64,000 bases of DNA from Streptomyces lateritius (GTDB taxonomy: Bacteria > Actinomycetota > Actinomycetes > Streptomycetales > Streptomycetaceae). Positions 36,613 to 45,622 of the stretch are shown here, piece after piece; the stretch's first letter is position 1; every line of letters begins with the position of its first letter. The notes beneath the pieces were generated by a model. That model was given only the letters and a program-made list of their open reading frames with translations. It was not told the DNA's origin and searched no databases. The position numbers and the translations under genes are program-made. Where the stretch lies: NCBI RefSeq assembly GCF_014649715.1, contig NZ_BMTO01000019.1, positions 61,408 to 125,407 on the forward strand, in the 5' to 3' direction.

Positions 36613-38352
36613 ATGCTCGATCACCTGATCAGGGGTGCCACCGTCGTGGACGGCACCGGCGCCCCCGCCCGTACCGCCGACGTCGGCCTGCGCGACGGGC
36701 GGATCGCCGTCGTCGCCGAGCCCGGGACGATCCAGGAGGAGGCCCGGACGAGCGAGGACGCCACCGGCCTCGTGCTCACCCCCGGCTTCGTCGACCCGCA
36801 CACCCACTACGACGCCCAGCTCTTCTGGGACCCCTTCGCCACCCCCTCCATGAACCACGGCGTCACCACCGTCGCCGGCGGCAACTGCGGCTTCACCCTC
36901 GCGCCGCTCCATCCCGACCGGCCCGAGGACGCCGACTACACCCGCCGCATGATGTCCAAGGTCGAGGGCATGGCCCTCAAGGCGCTGGAGGAAGGGGTCG
37001 ACTGGTCCTGGTCGTCCTTCGGCGAGTACCTCGACGCCCTCGAAGGGCGGATCGCCGTCAACGCCGGCTTCATGGTCGGCCACTGCGCCCTGCGCCGGTA
37101 CGTGATGGGCGCGGACGCGGTCGGCGGGCAGCCCACCGAGGAGCAGCTGGCCCGCATGGTGGACCTGCTCCACGACGCCATGGACGCCGGCGCCTGGGGC
37201 CTGTCCACCACCCAGTCCTCCACCCACTCCGACGGCGACGGCGCCCCCGTCGCCTCCCGGCACGCCGGGCCCGCCGAGCTGGTCGCCCTGTCGAAGGCCG
37301 TCGGCGAGCACGAGGGCACGCAGCTCGAAGCGATCCTCGCCGGCTGCCTCGACCGGTTCTCCGACGACGAGATCGACCTCTTCGTCGAGATGACGGCCGC
37401 CGCCGGACGCCCGCTCAACTGGAACGTCCTCACCATCGACGCCGCCGTCCCCGAACGCGTCCCGCGCCAGCTCGTCGCCTCCGAACGGGCCCGCAGGTCC
37501 GGCGGCCGGATCGTCGCCCTCACCATGCCGATCCTCACTCCCATGAACATGTCGCTCGGCACGTTCTGCGCCCTCAACCTCATCCCCGGGTGGGGCGAGA
37601 TCCTCGGGCTCCCCGTCCCCGAGCGGATCGCGGCACTCCGCGACCCGGCGGTGCGGGCCGAGATGCTGCGCCGCGCCGAATCCAAGGAGGCCGGCGTCTT
37701 CCGGCGCCTGGCCGACTTCGGCCGGTACGTCATAGGGGACACGTACAGCCGCGAGAACGCGGGTCTGACCGGCCGCGTCGTGAAGGACATCGCGGTCGAG
37801 CGCGGCCAGGACGCCTTCCAGTGCCTGGTGGAGATCTGCGCCAACGACGAGCTGCGGACCGTGCTGTGGCCCATGCCCACCGACAACGACCCCGCGTCCT
37901 GGGCCCTGCGCCGCGAGACCTGGGAGCACGAGGACGTGATGCTGGGCGGCTCCGACGCCGGCGCCCACCTGGACCGCATGTGCGGAGCCCCGTACACCAC
38001 CCGCTTCCTCGGGGACTGTCTGCGCGGGCGGAAGCTCGTCCCCCTCGAACAGGCGGTGCGGATGCTCACCGACGACCCCGCCCGGCTCTTCGGGCTGCGG
38101 GAGCGCGGCCGGGTGGCCGAGGGCTTCCACGCCGACCTGGTCCTCTTCGACCCCGAGCGGATCGAAGCGGGCCCCGCGACGCTGGTGCACGACCTGCCCG
38201 GCGACAGCCCTCGGCTCGACTCACGGGCCGTCGGCATCGTCTCGGTCCGCGTCAACGGGGTGGAGACCGTCCGCGACGACGAGGTGACCGGTGCGATCCC
38301 GGGCCGGGTGCTGCGCTCCGGCAGGGACACCAGGACGGTGAGCACGCGATGA
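36613..38352 (+). CDS. N-acyl-D-amino-acid deacylase-like amidohydrolase
   Basis: 579 residues. Composite-barrel amidohydrolase: LIRGATVVDGTGAPARTADV at the start, GFVDPHTHYDAQLFWDP (HxH metal ligands near 63-65), GGNCGFTLAP, GGSDAGAHLD (late metal Asp) and the C-terminal FHADLVLFDPERI returning to the beta-sandwich. This is the D-aminoacylase family of about 480-580 residues; some members hydrolyse other amides or cyclic imides. The start region is duplicated: GACCGTCATG occurs at 36589 and 36606, the first ATG being out of frame. It overlaps the aldehyde dehydrogenase gene by ATGA. Confidence 0.85.
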   Translation: MLDHLIRGATVVDGTGAPARTADVGLRDGRIAVVAEPGTIQEEARTSEDATGLVLTPGFVDPHTHYDAQLFWDPFATPSMNHGVTTVAGGNCGFTLAPLHPDRPEDADYTRRMMSKVEGMALKALEEGVDWSWSSFGEYLDALEGRIAVNAGFMVGHCALRRYVMGADAVGGQPTEEQLARMVDLLHDAMDAGAWGLSTTQSSTHSDGDGAPVASRHAGPAELVALSKAVGEHEGTQLEAILAGCLDRFSDDEIDLFVEMTAAAGRPLNWNVLTIDAAVPERVPRQLVASERARRSGGRIVALTMPILTPMNMSLGTFCALNLIPGWGEILGLPVPERIAALRDPAVRAEMLRRAESKEAGVFRRLADFGRYVIGDTYSRENAGLTGRVVKDIAVERGQDAFQCLVEICANDELRTVLWPMPTDNDPASWALRRETWEHEDVMLGGSDAGAHLDRMCGAPYTTRFLGDCLRGRKLVPLEQAVRMLTDDPARLFGLRERGRVAEGFHADLVLFDPERIEAGPATLVHDLPGDSPRLDSRAVGIVSVRVNGVETVRDDEVTGAIPGRVLRSGRDTRTVSTR

Positions 38353-39821
38353 CGCGCACGGAGAGGGCACGCTCTCAGAGGCTCTTCATCGGCGGCGAGT
38401 GGGTGGAGCCGGACGGCGGGCACTACGAGGTGATCGATCCGGCCACGGAGCAGGTCGTCGGCCTCGCGCCGGAGGCGAGCACGCGCCAGGTGCACGAGGC
38501 GGCGGCCGCCGCCCGGGACGCCTTCGGCGCCTGGTCCCGTACGAGTCCGGAGGAGCGGGCCGCGATCCTCGACCGGGCCGCGGACCTGATGACGCGCGAC
38601 GCCGAGGAGAACGTGGCACTCGCGCGGGCCGAGACCGGCGCCACGACCGCCACGGCCCGCGGCATGCAGGTCGCCGTCGGATCCGCCCGCTTCAGGCGGT
38701 ACGCGCGCGGCGCCCTGGAGCCGGTCGAGCAGCCGTTGCCGCCGCAGATCAACGAGGCGGGCCCGATGGGCAGGGCCGGGGTCTTCGGGGCGGTCGCCGT
38801 ACGCCGCCCGGTCGGCGTCGTCACCTGCATCACGTCGTACAACAACCCCTGGGCCAACGCGGCGGGCAAGATCGCCCCGGCGCTCGCCATGGGCAACACG
38901 GTGGTGGTGAAGCCCGCCCCGCAGGATCCGCTCTCCGTCTACGCCATGACGCGTGCCCTTGAGGAGGCCGGGGTCCCGGCCGGGGTGGTCAACGTCGTCA
39001 CGGGCGCGAGCCCCGCCGTGGGGGAGGCGGCCGTCGACTGCCCGGACGTCGACATGGTCTCCTTCACCGGCTCCACGGCGGTCGGGCAGGCGATCGGCGA
39101 GGTGTGCGGCCGGGCGCTGAAGCGGCAGCTGATGGAGCTGGGCGGCAAGGGCGCGGCGCTGGTCTTCGACGACGCCGATCTGGACTCCGCCGTCATGGGG
39201 ATCGGCACCACCTTCGCCTTCTACAGCGGACAGATCTGTACGGCCCCCACCCGGGTCCTCGCCCAGCGCGGGATCTACGAGCGGCTGGTGGAGAAGCTCA
39301 CCGGTTTCGCGGCGTACATGAAGGTCGGCGACCCGGCGGCCCAGGGGACGGTGGTCGGGCCGGTGATCTCGGCGGCCCACCGTGACCGGGTGGAGGCGTA
39401 CGTCGAGCTGGGCAGGAAGGAGGGCGCCCGGATCGTCGCGGGAGGGGAGCGCCCGCACTTCCCCCAGGGCTTCTACGTGGCGCCCACGCTGCTCGCGGAG
39501 TGCACCAACGAGATGCGGGTGGTCCGGGAGGAGATCTTCGGCCCGGTGGTGGTGGTCGTGCCCTTCGACGACGAGGAGGAGGGGATCGCGCTCGCCAACG
39601 ACAGCGACTACGGGCTCCTGGACTACGTGTGGTCCGGGGACGTGGCCCGCGCATTCCGCATCGCCGGCCGGCTGCGGGCGGGCGGAGTGGGGGTGAACAC
39701 CGTCGGGCGGAACATGGAGGCGCCGTTCGGCGGATTCAAGAAGAGCGGTGTGGGGCGCGACGTGGGCTCGTACGCGCTGCACGCGTACAGCGAGTTACAG
39801 GCGGTGGTCTGGCCCGGTTGA
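38349..39821 (+). CDS. Aldehyde dehydrogenase family protein
   Basis: 490 residues. NAD(P)-binding SYNNPWANAAGKIAPALAMG (catalytic Asn near 163), KPAPQDP, FTGSTAVGQ, MELGGKGA (general-base Glu near 260), the nucleophile FYSGQICTAPTR (Cys near 299) and GPVVVVVPFDDEEE. All catalytic residues are present, so it should oxidise an aldehyde to an acid or acyl product. ATG 38349 overlaps the hydrolase stop. In operon context it probably oxidises an aldehyde released or formed by the luciferase-like monooxygenase or the hydrolase. Confidence 0.9.
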   Translation: MTRTERARSQRLFIGGEWVEPDGGHYEVIDPATEQVVGLAPEASTRQVHEAAAAARDAFGAWSRTSPEERAAILDRAADLMTRDAEENVALARAETGATTATARGMQVAVGSARFRRYARGALEPVEQPLPPQINEAGPMGRAGVFGAVAVRRPVGVVTCITSYNNPWANAAGKIAPALAMGNTVVVKPAPQDPLSVYAMTRALEEAGVPAGVVNVVTGASPAVGEAAVDCPDVDMVSFTGSTAVGQAIGEVCGRALKRQLMELGGKGAALVFDDADLDSAVMGIGTTFAFYSGQICTAPTRVLAQRGIYERLVEKLTGFAAYMKVGDPAAQGTVVGPVISAAHRDRVEAYVELGRKEGARIVAGGERPHFPQGFYVAPTLLAECTNEMRVVREEIFGPVVVVVPFDDEEEGIALANDSDYGLLDYVWSGDVARAFRIAGRLRAGGVGVNTVGRNMEAPFGGFKKSGVGRDVGSYALHAYSELQAVVWPG

Positions 39822-40080
39822 TCCACTCCCATCCCCTGGGGAAGAAGGTTCGAGAAACAGCACGGGAAATTTTGGAAACGGACATTTGGGGCGTGGCTGC
39901 GGTTCCCGCATATCGGACGTGCGCGAGTGAAGCTGTCGATCGCTCAGGTTCGACCGGGCGTCGATCTTTCAATCAACGCCGCCAGGGCGCCATAGCCCTT
40001 CTAATGCAAGGCGAAGATCGGTCGAAGTGGCGGAGTTCCGTCCTCCGGATGTGGAAACCGCAGCCTTTAACGTCCTGTTC

Positions 40081-41652
40081 ATGACTCAGGTGGATGCACG
40101 GCCCCAGGCCGGAGACACGGTAAGGGGCGTCGCCGCCTCCGGCGACAACCACGGCGTACAGACCAAGGGACTCGGCAAGAACTCCGTCGGGCTGATGGGC
40201 AGTGCCGTCATCGGCATCTCGACCGTCGCCCCCGTCTACTGTCTGACCTCCACGCTCGGCTCCACGGCCGGCGAGGTCGGCCTCCAGATGCCCGCGATCT
40301 TCCTCGCGGGCTTCCTCCCGATGCTGCTCGTCGCCTTCGCGTACCGCGAGCTCAACAAGGTGATGCCGGACTGCGGCACCTCCTTCACCTGGACGGTGAA
40401 GGCCTTCGGCCCCCGGATCGGCTGGATGTGCGGCTGGGGCCTCGTCATCGCGACGATCATCGTGCTGTCCAACCTGGCCGGCGTCGCGACCTCCTACTTC
40501 TGGCTGCTCGCCGGTGAGATCACCGGCAGCGAGTCCGTCGCCGCCCTGGACGAGAACAAGGCCGTCCACATCCTGACCTGCCTCACGCTCATCGCCGTCG
40601 CCACCGCGATCAGCTACCGCGGCATGACCGCCACCAAGGGCGTGCAGTACGCCCTCGTCGGCCTCCAGCTCGTCGTCCTCGTCGTCTTCGTCGCCATGGC
40701 CTTCCAGAAGGCCGGCAGCGGTGCGTTCGACACCGGCCTGAGCTTCTCCTGGACGTGGATGAACCCGTTCGCGGTCCAGTCCTTCGCCGCCTTCACCGCA
40801 GGCCTGTCGCTGTCGATCTTCATGTACTGGGGCTGGGACGCCTGTCTCGCCACCAACGAGGAGACGACCGGCGCCGAGAAGACCCCCGGCCGCGCCGCCC
40901 TCATCGCGATGCTCGTCCTGGTCGCCTCCTACCTGGCCACCGGCATCGCCGCCCAGATGGCCGTCGGGGCCGGCGACAAGGGCCTCGGCCTCGCCAACCC
41001 CGAGACCTCCGACAACGTCTTCGCGGCCCTCGCCGGCCCGGTCATGGGCCCGGCCCTCGGCATCCTGCTCTTCATCGCGGTCCTCGCCTCGGCGGCGGCC
41101 AGCCTCCAGACGACGTTCATCCCGGTGGCCCGCACCGTCCTCGCCATGTCGGCGTACGAGGCCCTTCCCGCCTCCTACGCCAAGGTCCACCCGCGCTTCA
41201 AGGTCCCGGGCAAGGCCACGGTCATCGCGGGTGTCGCCACCGGCGTCTTCTACACGGTGATGACCCTGGTCAGCGAGAACGTCCTGGTCGACACGATCTA
41301 CGCGCTCGGCCTGATGATCTGCTTCTACTACTCGCTCACCGCGTTCGCCTGCGCCTGGTACTTCCGCAAGGAGCTGTTCCGCTCCGGCCGGGACCTCCTC
41401 TACAAGGGCCTGTGCCCGGTCCTCGGCGGCGTCCTGCTGACCGCCGTCTTCGGCAAGACGCTGTACGACATGTGGGACCCGGCCTACGGCAGCGGCTCCT
41501 CGGTCCTCGGGGTCGGCTCGGTCTTCGTGATCGGCGTCGGACTGCTGCTGCTCGGCGTGGTGATCATGCTGGTCATGCAGCGCAGGAGCCCCGCGTTCTT
41601 CCGCGGCGAGGTGCTGACGAAGGAGACGCCGTCGCTGGTGGTCGCCGACTGA
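40081..41652 (+). CDS. APC-family amino-acid/polyamine permease
   Basis: 523 residues with about 12 transmembrane helices. Family marks: SVGLMGSAVIGISTVAPVY in helix 1 (glycine-rich substrate/ion-binding break), AYRELNKVMPDCGTSFTW in helix 2-3 and FMYWGWDACLATNEETTG (E-E-T). It imports an amino acid or amine, possibly the substrate or nitrogen product of the upstream amidohydrolase/aldehyde dehydrogenase operon. I choose ATG 40081 as it gives the usual N-terminus. The 259-bp upstream gap (39822-40080) has AT-richer patches (AAATTTTGGAAACGG) and no gene; a separate promoter there is likely. A 17-bp hairpin follows. Confidence 0.87.
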   Translation: MTQVDARPQAGDTVRGVAASGDNHGVQTKGLGKNSVGLMGSAVIGISTVAPVYCLTSTLGSTAGEVGLQMPAIFLAGFLPMLLVAFAYRELNKVMPDCGTSFTWTVKAFGPRIGWMCGWGLVIATIIVLSNLAGVATSYFWLLAGEITGSESVAALDENKAVHILTCLTLIAVATAISYRGMTATKGVQYALVGLQLVVLVVFVAMAFQKAGSGAFDTGLSFSWTWMNPFAVQSFAAFTAGLSLSIFMYWGWDACLATNEETTGAEKTPGRAALIAMLVLVASYLATGIAAQMAVGAGDKGLGLANPETSDNVFAALAGPVMGPALGILLFIAVLASAAASLQTTFIPVARTVLAMSAYEALPASYAKVHPRFKVPGKATVIAGVATGVFYTVMTLVSENVLVDTIYALGLMICFYYSLTAFACAWYFRKELFRSGRDLLYKGLCPVLGGVLLTAVFGKTLYDMWDPAYGSGSSVLGVGSVFVIGVGLLLLGVVIMLVMQRRSPAFFRGEVLTKETPSLVVAD

Positions 41653-41685
41653 TCCGCTGATCCACGGCAGAACCCCTGAGTCACC

Positions 41686-41723
41686 GGCGAGGTGGCGGGC
41701 CCCTCCGGGCCCGCCACCTCGCC
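41686..41723. terminator. Strong bidirectional terminator hairpin
   Basis: GGCGAGGTGGCGGGCCC (41686-41702) pairs with GGGCCCGCCACCTCGCC (41707-41723), a perfect 17-bp stem with a 4-nt loop, between the convergent permease and acetyltransferase genes. Confidence 0.9.
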
Positions 41724-41750
41724 GTTCTCGTCGTTCCGGCCGGTTGGGGA

Positions 41751-42503
41751 TCAGGCCGGTTCGGCGATCAGGGCCGTGCCGATCGTGCGGAAGCCGAGCC
41801 GGGCGTAGAGGCGGGCCACGTCGGCGTCCGTGGCGGTGAGGAAGACCGTCTCCACACCTCGCGCGCGGGCGTCGGCGACCAGGGCGGCCGTGACCGCAAG
41901 ACCCAGGCCGCGGCGGCGAGAGCCGGGCAGGGTGCCCACGCCGACGACCTCCGAGACGGCGCCGACCGACTGGTGCTGCCCGGCGCAGAGCGCGGTGCCG
42001 GTCGCGTCCACGGCGGCGGCCAGACGCGTGAGACCCGCGTCGATCCGGGCGGCGAGCTGGGCGGCCGCGGCCGGCGAGGGGTCGACGCCGAAGGCCGCGT
42101 ACGGGACGGCGGCGGCCGAGGGCAGTACGGGGTCGTCGGCGCCGACCATCCGCACGGTGACGCCGTCCGGCGCCGGAACCCGCTCACCCTCGCCGTCGAG
42201 CACCATCAGCGGGTGCTCGTGCACCACGAGCCCGCTCTCCTCGACGGCGGCCCGCAGCCCCGGCGTCGTCTCGGCCACCCATTCGAAGGCCTCCGGCACG
42301 CCCAGCTCCCGCTGACGGGCCCGTACCCGCTCCACCTCGGCGGCGGAGACGGTCCCGGTCCGCCCGAGCGCGGGCCGCGCGTAGTACGGCCAGCCGTCCC
42401 CCTCCCGTACGAACAGCGTCAGTGGCCCGAAAGCCTCGGCGCGGGCGGCGGAACGGGGGACGGCGTCGTAGTAGTCCTCGAGGCGCTGCAGCATGCTGGT
42501 CAT
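41751..42503 (-). CDS. GNAT family N-acetyltransferase
   Basis: 250 residues. The GNAT core is in the C-terminal half: VVGVGTLPGSRRRGLGLAVTAALVADA (motif A with R-R-R-G-L-G) and FLTATDADVARLYARLGF (motif B). The N-terminal 120 residues (LEDYYDAVPRSAARAEAFGP, WPYYARPALG) form a second, degenerate GNAT-like half, as in many Streptomyces tandem-GNAT proteins. The substrate is unknown. ATG 42503 is chosen because the further upstream frame lacks a ribosome-binding site. It is divergent from the next acetyltransferase gene. Confidence 0.82.
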   Translation of the reverse strand: MTSMLQRLEDYYDAVPRSAARAEAFGPLTLFVREGDGWPYYARPALGRTGTVSAAEVERVRARQRELGVPEAFEWVAETTPGLRAAVEESGLVVHEHPLMVLDGEGERVPAPDGVTVRMVGADDPVLPSAAAVPYAAFGVDPSPAAAAQLAARIDAGLTRLAAAVDATGTALCAGQHQSVGAVSEVVGVGTLPGSRRRGLGLAVTAALVADARARGVETVFLTATDADVARLYARLGFRTIGTALIAEPA

Positions 42504-42640
42504 CCAAGCAGGGCGGCCACGGAAGCACAGGTGGATTCTCCCCGCGCCCGGGCGATCCGCGGGGCGGCCCGGAACAGCAGCGGGACGGGGTGCCACGGGG
42601 CCGATTACCGCCCGGCCGCCCGGTTCGACAGGATGGTGCC

Positions 42641-43174
42641 ATGACCGAGATCCGTACGCCCCGCCTCCTCCTCCGCCGCTGGACCGACGACGACCTGGTC
42701 CCCATGGCCGAGATCAACGCGGACCCGGAGGTCATGCGCTGGATCGGCGACGGCTCCGTCCGGGATCTGGAGCAGACCGCCGAGGACATCGAGCGGTGGG
42801 AGGAGGAGTGGGACGAGGAGGGCTTCGGGCTCTTCGCCGTCGAGCTCCTCGGCTCCGGCGAGCTGATCGGCTTCGCCGGGCTCTCCGTGCCCGACTTCCT
42901 CCCGGAGGTGCTGCCCGCCGTGGAGATCGGCTGGCGGATCGGAAGGCCGTTCTGGGGTCAGGGGTACGCCTCCGAGGCCGCCCACGCCGCCCTGGAGTTC
43001 GCGCTGCAGGACCGCGGCCTGGACAGGATCGTCAGCATCGCGCACATCAGCAACACGGCCTCCGAGAACGTCATGCGCAAGCTCGGCATGGTCCCGGAGC
43101 GCGACACCAACCACCCCGTCTTCGGTGTCCCGCTGCGGGTCCACGCCATCGATCTCAGCGAGTACGCGGGCTGA
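42641..43174 (+). CDS. GNAT family N-acetyltransferase (RimJ/RimL-like)
   Basis: 177 residues. It starts MTEIRTPRLLLRRWTDDDL, the standard RimJ/RimL opening. Motif A is EIGWRIGRPFWGQGYASEAAHA, motif B is DRIVSIAHISNTASENVMRKLGM. Members acetylate ribosomal-protein N-termini, amino acids or antibiotics; the target is not predictable. ATG 42641 has CAGGATGG upstream. Its 3' end overlaps the convergent PHP hydrolase gene by 20 nt. Confidence 0.85.
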   Translation: MTEIRTPRLLLRRWTDDDLVPMAEINADPEVMRWIGDGSVRDLEQTAEDIERWEEEWDEEGFGLFAVELLGSGELIGFAGLSVPDFLPEVLPAVEIGWRIGRPFWGQGYASEAAHAALEFALQDRGLDRIVSIAHISNTASENVMRKLGMVPERDTNHPVFGVPLRVHAIDLSEYAG

Positions 43175-44663
43175 TCTCGAGGAACACCGGGTTGGTGAAG
43201 GCGGCGAGCGCGCCCGGCAGGGGCGGCAGCGTCGCCGGGTGCCGGACCTCCGCCCGTACGTAGGTGGCGTACGCGGCCGTCGTCACCCACTCCACCGTCC
43301 CCTCGCCGGCCCCGCCCCCCTCACCGGCCCCGGGCAGCACCGACGTGTGCAGCACGCCCTGGTCCGTCACGAAGCGGACGGTACGGCCCGGGGCGCCGGT
43401 CGCCGTCAGCCGGACGGTGACGGGTTCGTCCGCCGCCACCCGCAGCCGCTCCCCGATACCGGCCGCCCGGCCGCGGCCGTCGGTCGCCGTGAAGGCCAAC
43501 GACACCGACGAGGACTCGGCGACGTACGAACGGCCCGCGCGCAGGCCCGCCAGGATCGCCTCCCGGCTCAGGTCGTCGGCGAGCACCACCGTCTGCGGGG
43601 TGCCGACCCGGTCGGGGTCGCGGTGGGCGTCGCTGTTGCCCATCGCAGGCGTCCACCGGCCGGTGGCGAGCGCCGCGTCCCAGCCGGCCAGCGACACCTC
43701 GTCGTCCGGAGTGAACGGGCCGTTCCACACCTCCACCACGTCCGCCTCGCCGAAGCCGGACTTCCAGCCGCAGCCGATGCAGGTGGCGTGCGGATGCGCC
43801 GGGACGACCAGTCCGCCCGCCCGCCGGATCTCCCGCGCGATCCGGCCGAAACGGTTCTCCCGCGCTCGGTAGCGCCAGTCCACGAAGGTGCCCGGATCGG
43901 TCCCCAGGGCCAGCACATGACCGTTGCGGGTGGTGATCTCCTCACCTAGGAGGATCAGCAGGTCGTCCCCCGCGAGCTCCGCCCATGCCCCGTGGCCGGC
44001 CTGGGTGTTGTGCTCGGTGGTGGTCAGGAAGTCGAGCCCGGCGGCGCGGGCGAGCGCGGCGACCTCGGCCGGGGTGCGCCGCCCGTCCGAGTACACCGTG
44101 TGCAGATGGCTGTCGCCGCGGTACCAGGCACGGCCGCGCCCCTCGGCCCGCTCGGGCGGGTAGGCGGGCCTCACGACCGGCTCCGGGGCGCCGAAGCGGA
44201 GGGTGATCGTCACGGTGTACGTGAGGCCCTGCGGCGCCACGGTGTACGGCGCGAGCACCACGAACCACGTCCCCGCCCTCAGCGGCCCGGCCACATAACC
44301 GGGGGTCGCCGCGTCGGTCCGTAGGAAGAACTCCTTGCGCGCGCCGCCCGACCAGCCCCGGAAGCCCTCGCCGCCGAGCTCCGTGCCGCGCTGGTCGAAG
44401 ATCCCGATGTCGAGGGCGTTGCCCTGTGTCCCGGCGGGCACGGCCGGCCGCTCGTACGCGTACGAGACATGGATCTCGCGCACCCCGCGCGGGATCTCGA
44501 CCGGCAGGTACACGTAGTCGGGGGAGCCGGGCGGCAGCGTGCCGCCGACGGTCTCGGTCCGGTCGCCGCCGCCCGCGTCGGCGTGCGCGAAGCTGACGCC
44601 TCCCAGGGCGAGGGTGGAGGCGACCCCGGTCGTGAGGAGCGTTCGTCTGGTCGGTGCGCTCAT
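43155..44663 (-). CDS. Tat-exported CehA/McbA-type PHP-domain metallohydrolase
   Basis: 502 residues. The N-terminus APTRRTLLTTGVASTLALGG is a twin-arginine signal. A beta-rich domain (about 40-180) precedes the PHP/CehA domain. Metal motifs are visible: RGDSHLHTVYSDGRRTP (HxH), TTTEHNTQAGHG, VVPAHPHATC and GNSDAHRDPDRVG. A C-terminal beta domain follows. CehA-family proteins include carbaryl hydrolases and phosphoesterases; the export signal suggests action on an extracellular ester or carbamate. The start is ATG 44663, fixed by the Tat signal. It is divergent from the LLM gene at 44764. Confidence 0.85.
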   Translation of the reverse strand: MSAPTRRTLLTTGVASTLALGGVSFAHADAGGGDRTETVGGTLPPGSPDYVYLPVEIPRGVREIHVSYAYERPAVPAGTQGNALDIGIFDQRGTELGGEGFRGWSGGARKEFFLRTDAATPGYVAGPLRAGTWFVVLAPYTVAPQGLTYTVTITLRFGAPEPVVRPAYPPERAEGRGRAWYRGDSHLHTVYSDGRRTPAEVAALARAAGLDFLTTTEHNTQAGHGAWAELAGDDLLILLGEEITTRNGHVLALGTDPGTFVDWRYRARENRFGRIAREIRRAGGLVVPAHPHATCIGCGWKSGFGEADVVEVWNGPFTPDDEVSLAGWDAALATGRWTPAMGNSDAHRDPDRVGTPQTVVLADDLSREAILAGLRAGRSYVAESSSVSLAFTATDGRGRAAGIGERLRVAADEPVTVRLTATGAPGRTVRFVTDQGVLHTSVLPGAGEGGGAGEGTVEWVTTAAYATYVRAEVRHPATLPPLPGALAAFTNPVFLEISPRTR

Positions 44664-44763
44664 GTCCGGCACCCTGGTATGAAGCCGTGAACTCCGGGGC
44701 AACGCAAGACCGCCTCGTGCCGCACCTCTCGGAAATCCCTGCCGCACGCCCTACGTTGCCCTC

Positions 44764-45594
44764 ATGCGGATCTCGACCACGATCTTCCTGACCGACGAGA
44801 CCATCTCCCCCGTGCGGATCGCGCGCGAGCTGGAGGAGCGCGGCTTCGCCGGGCTCTACCTGCCCGAACACACCCACATCCCGGTCGAGCGGACGACCTC
44901 GTACCCGGCGGGCGGCACACTGCCGCGCGAGTACGGCCGCACCCTCGACCCCTTCGTGGCGCTCGGTCAGGCCGCCGCCGTCACCGAGCGGCTCGGGCTG
45001 GGCACCGGCATCACGCTGGTCACCCAGCACGACCCGATCGCCCTGGCCAAGCAGATCGCCACCCTGGACCATCTGTCGGGCGGCCGTTTCACCCTCGGTG
45101 TCGGCTTCGGCTGGAACAGGGAGGAGGCCGCCGACCACGGCGTGGAGTGGGCGACGCGCCGCGAACTCGGCCGGGAGCGGATGGCGTTGATGCGAGCCCT
45201 GTGGGCGGAGGAACCCACCCCCTACGAAGGCCGGTTCGGGATCTCGGTACGCGCCTCCCACGCGTACCCGAAGCCGGCCGGCGGCGCGCCCCGCATCCTG
45301 GTCGGCGGGGCGGCGGGACCGAAGCTCTTCGCGCAGATCGCGGAGTACGCGGACGGCTGGATGCCGATCGGCGGGCGGGGTCTGAGCGAGACCGTCCCGG
45401 TGCTGCGCGAGGCCTGGGAGGAGGCGGGCCGCGGCCCCGGGGCGCCGCAGGTGGTGCCGTACGCGGTCCTGCCGAACCCGGGGAAGCTCGCGCACTACGA
45501 GGAGTCGGGGTGCGAGGAGGTCGTCCTGCAGCTTCCGCCGGCGGACGAGACGGAGGTGTTGCGCGTCCTGGACGACTACGCGAAGTACCTCTGA
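44764..45594 (+). CDS. LLM-class F420-dependent oxidoreductase
   Basis: 276 residues. STTIFLTDETISPVRIA at the start, GFAGLYLPEHTHIP (substrate/F420 pocket), ERLGLGTGITLVTQHDPIALAKQIATLDHLSGGR and VGFGWNREEAADHGV, with PRILVGGAAGPKLFAQIAEYADGW. These are hallmarks of F420-dependent LLM proteins (TIGR03619-like). A third member of this superfamily in the window. It is monocistronic, divergent from the PHP hydrolase. ATG 44764 starts after CGCCCTACGTTGCCCTC, which lacks a good ribosome-binding site. Confidence 0.85.
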   Translation: MRISTTIFLTDETISPVRIARELEERGFAGLYLPEHTHIPVERTTSYPAGGTLPREYGRTLDPFVALGQAAAVTERLGLGTGITLVTQHDPIALAKQIATLDHLSGGRFTLGVGFGWNREEAADHGVEWATRRELGRERMALMRALWAEEPTPYEGRFGISVRASHAYPKPAGGAPRILVGGAAGPKLFAQIAEYADGWMPIGGRGLSETVPVLREAWEEAGRGPGAPQVVPYAVLPNPGKLAHYEESGCEEVVLQLPPADETEVLRVLDDYAKYL

Positions 45595-45622
45595 GATTCC
45601 TGAGACCTCGGAGACCTGAGCC

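Noticed and set aside
39822..40080. A gene in the gap before the permease, including an upstream start at 40027
   Set aside because: The added N-terminus has no family support and poor start context. The region is AT-richer and looks like a promoter.
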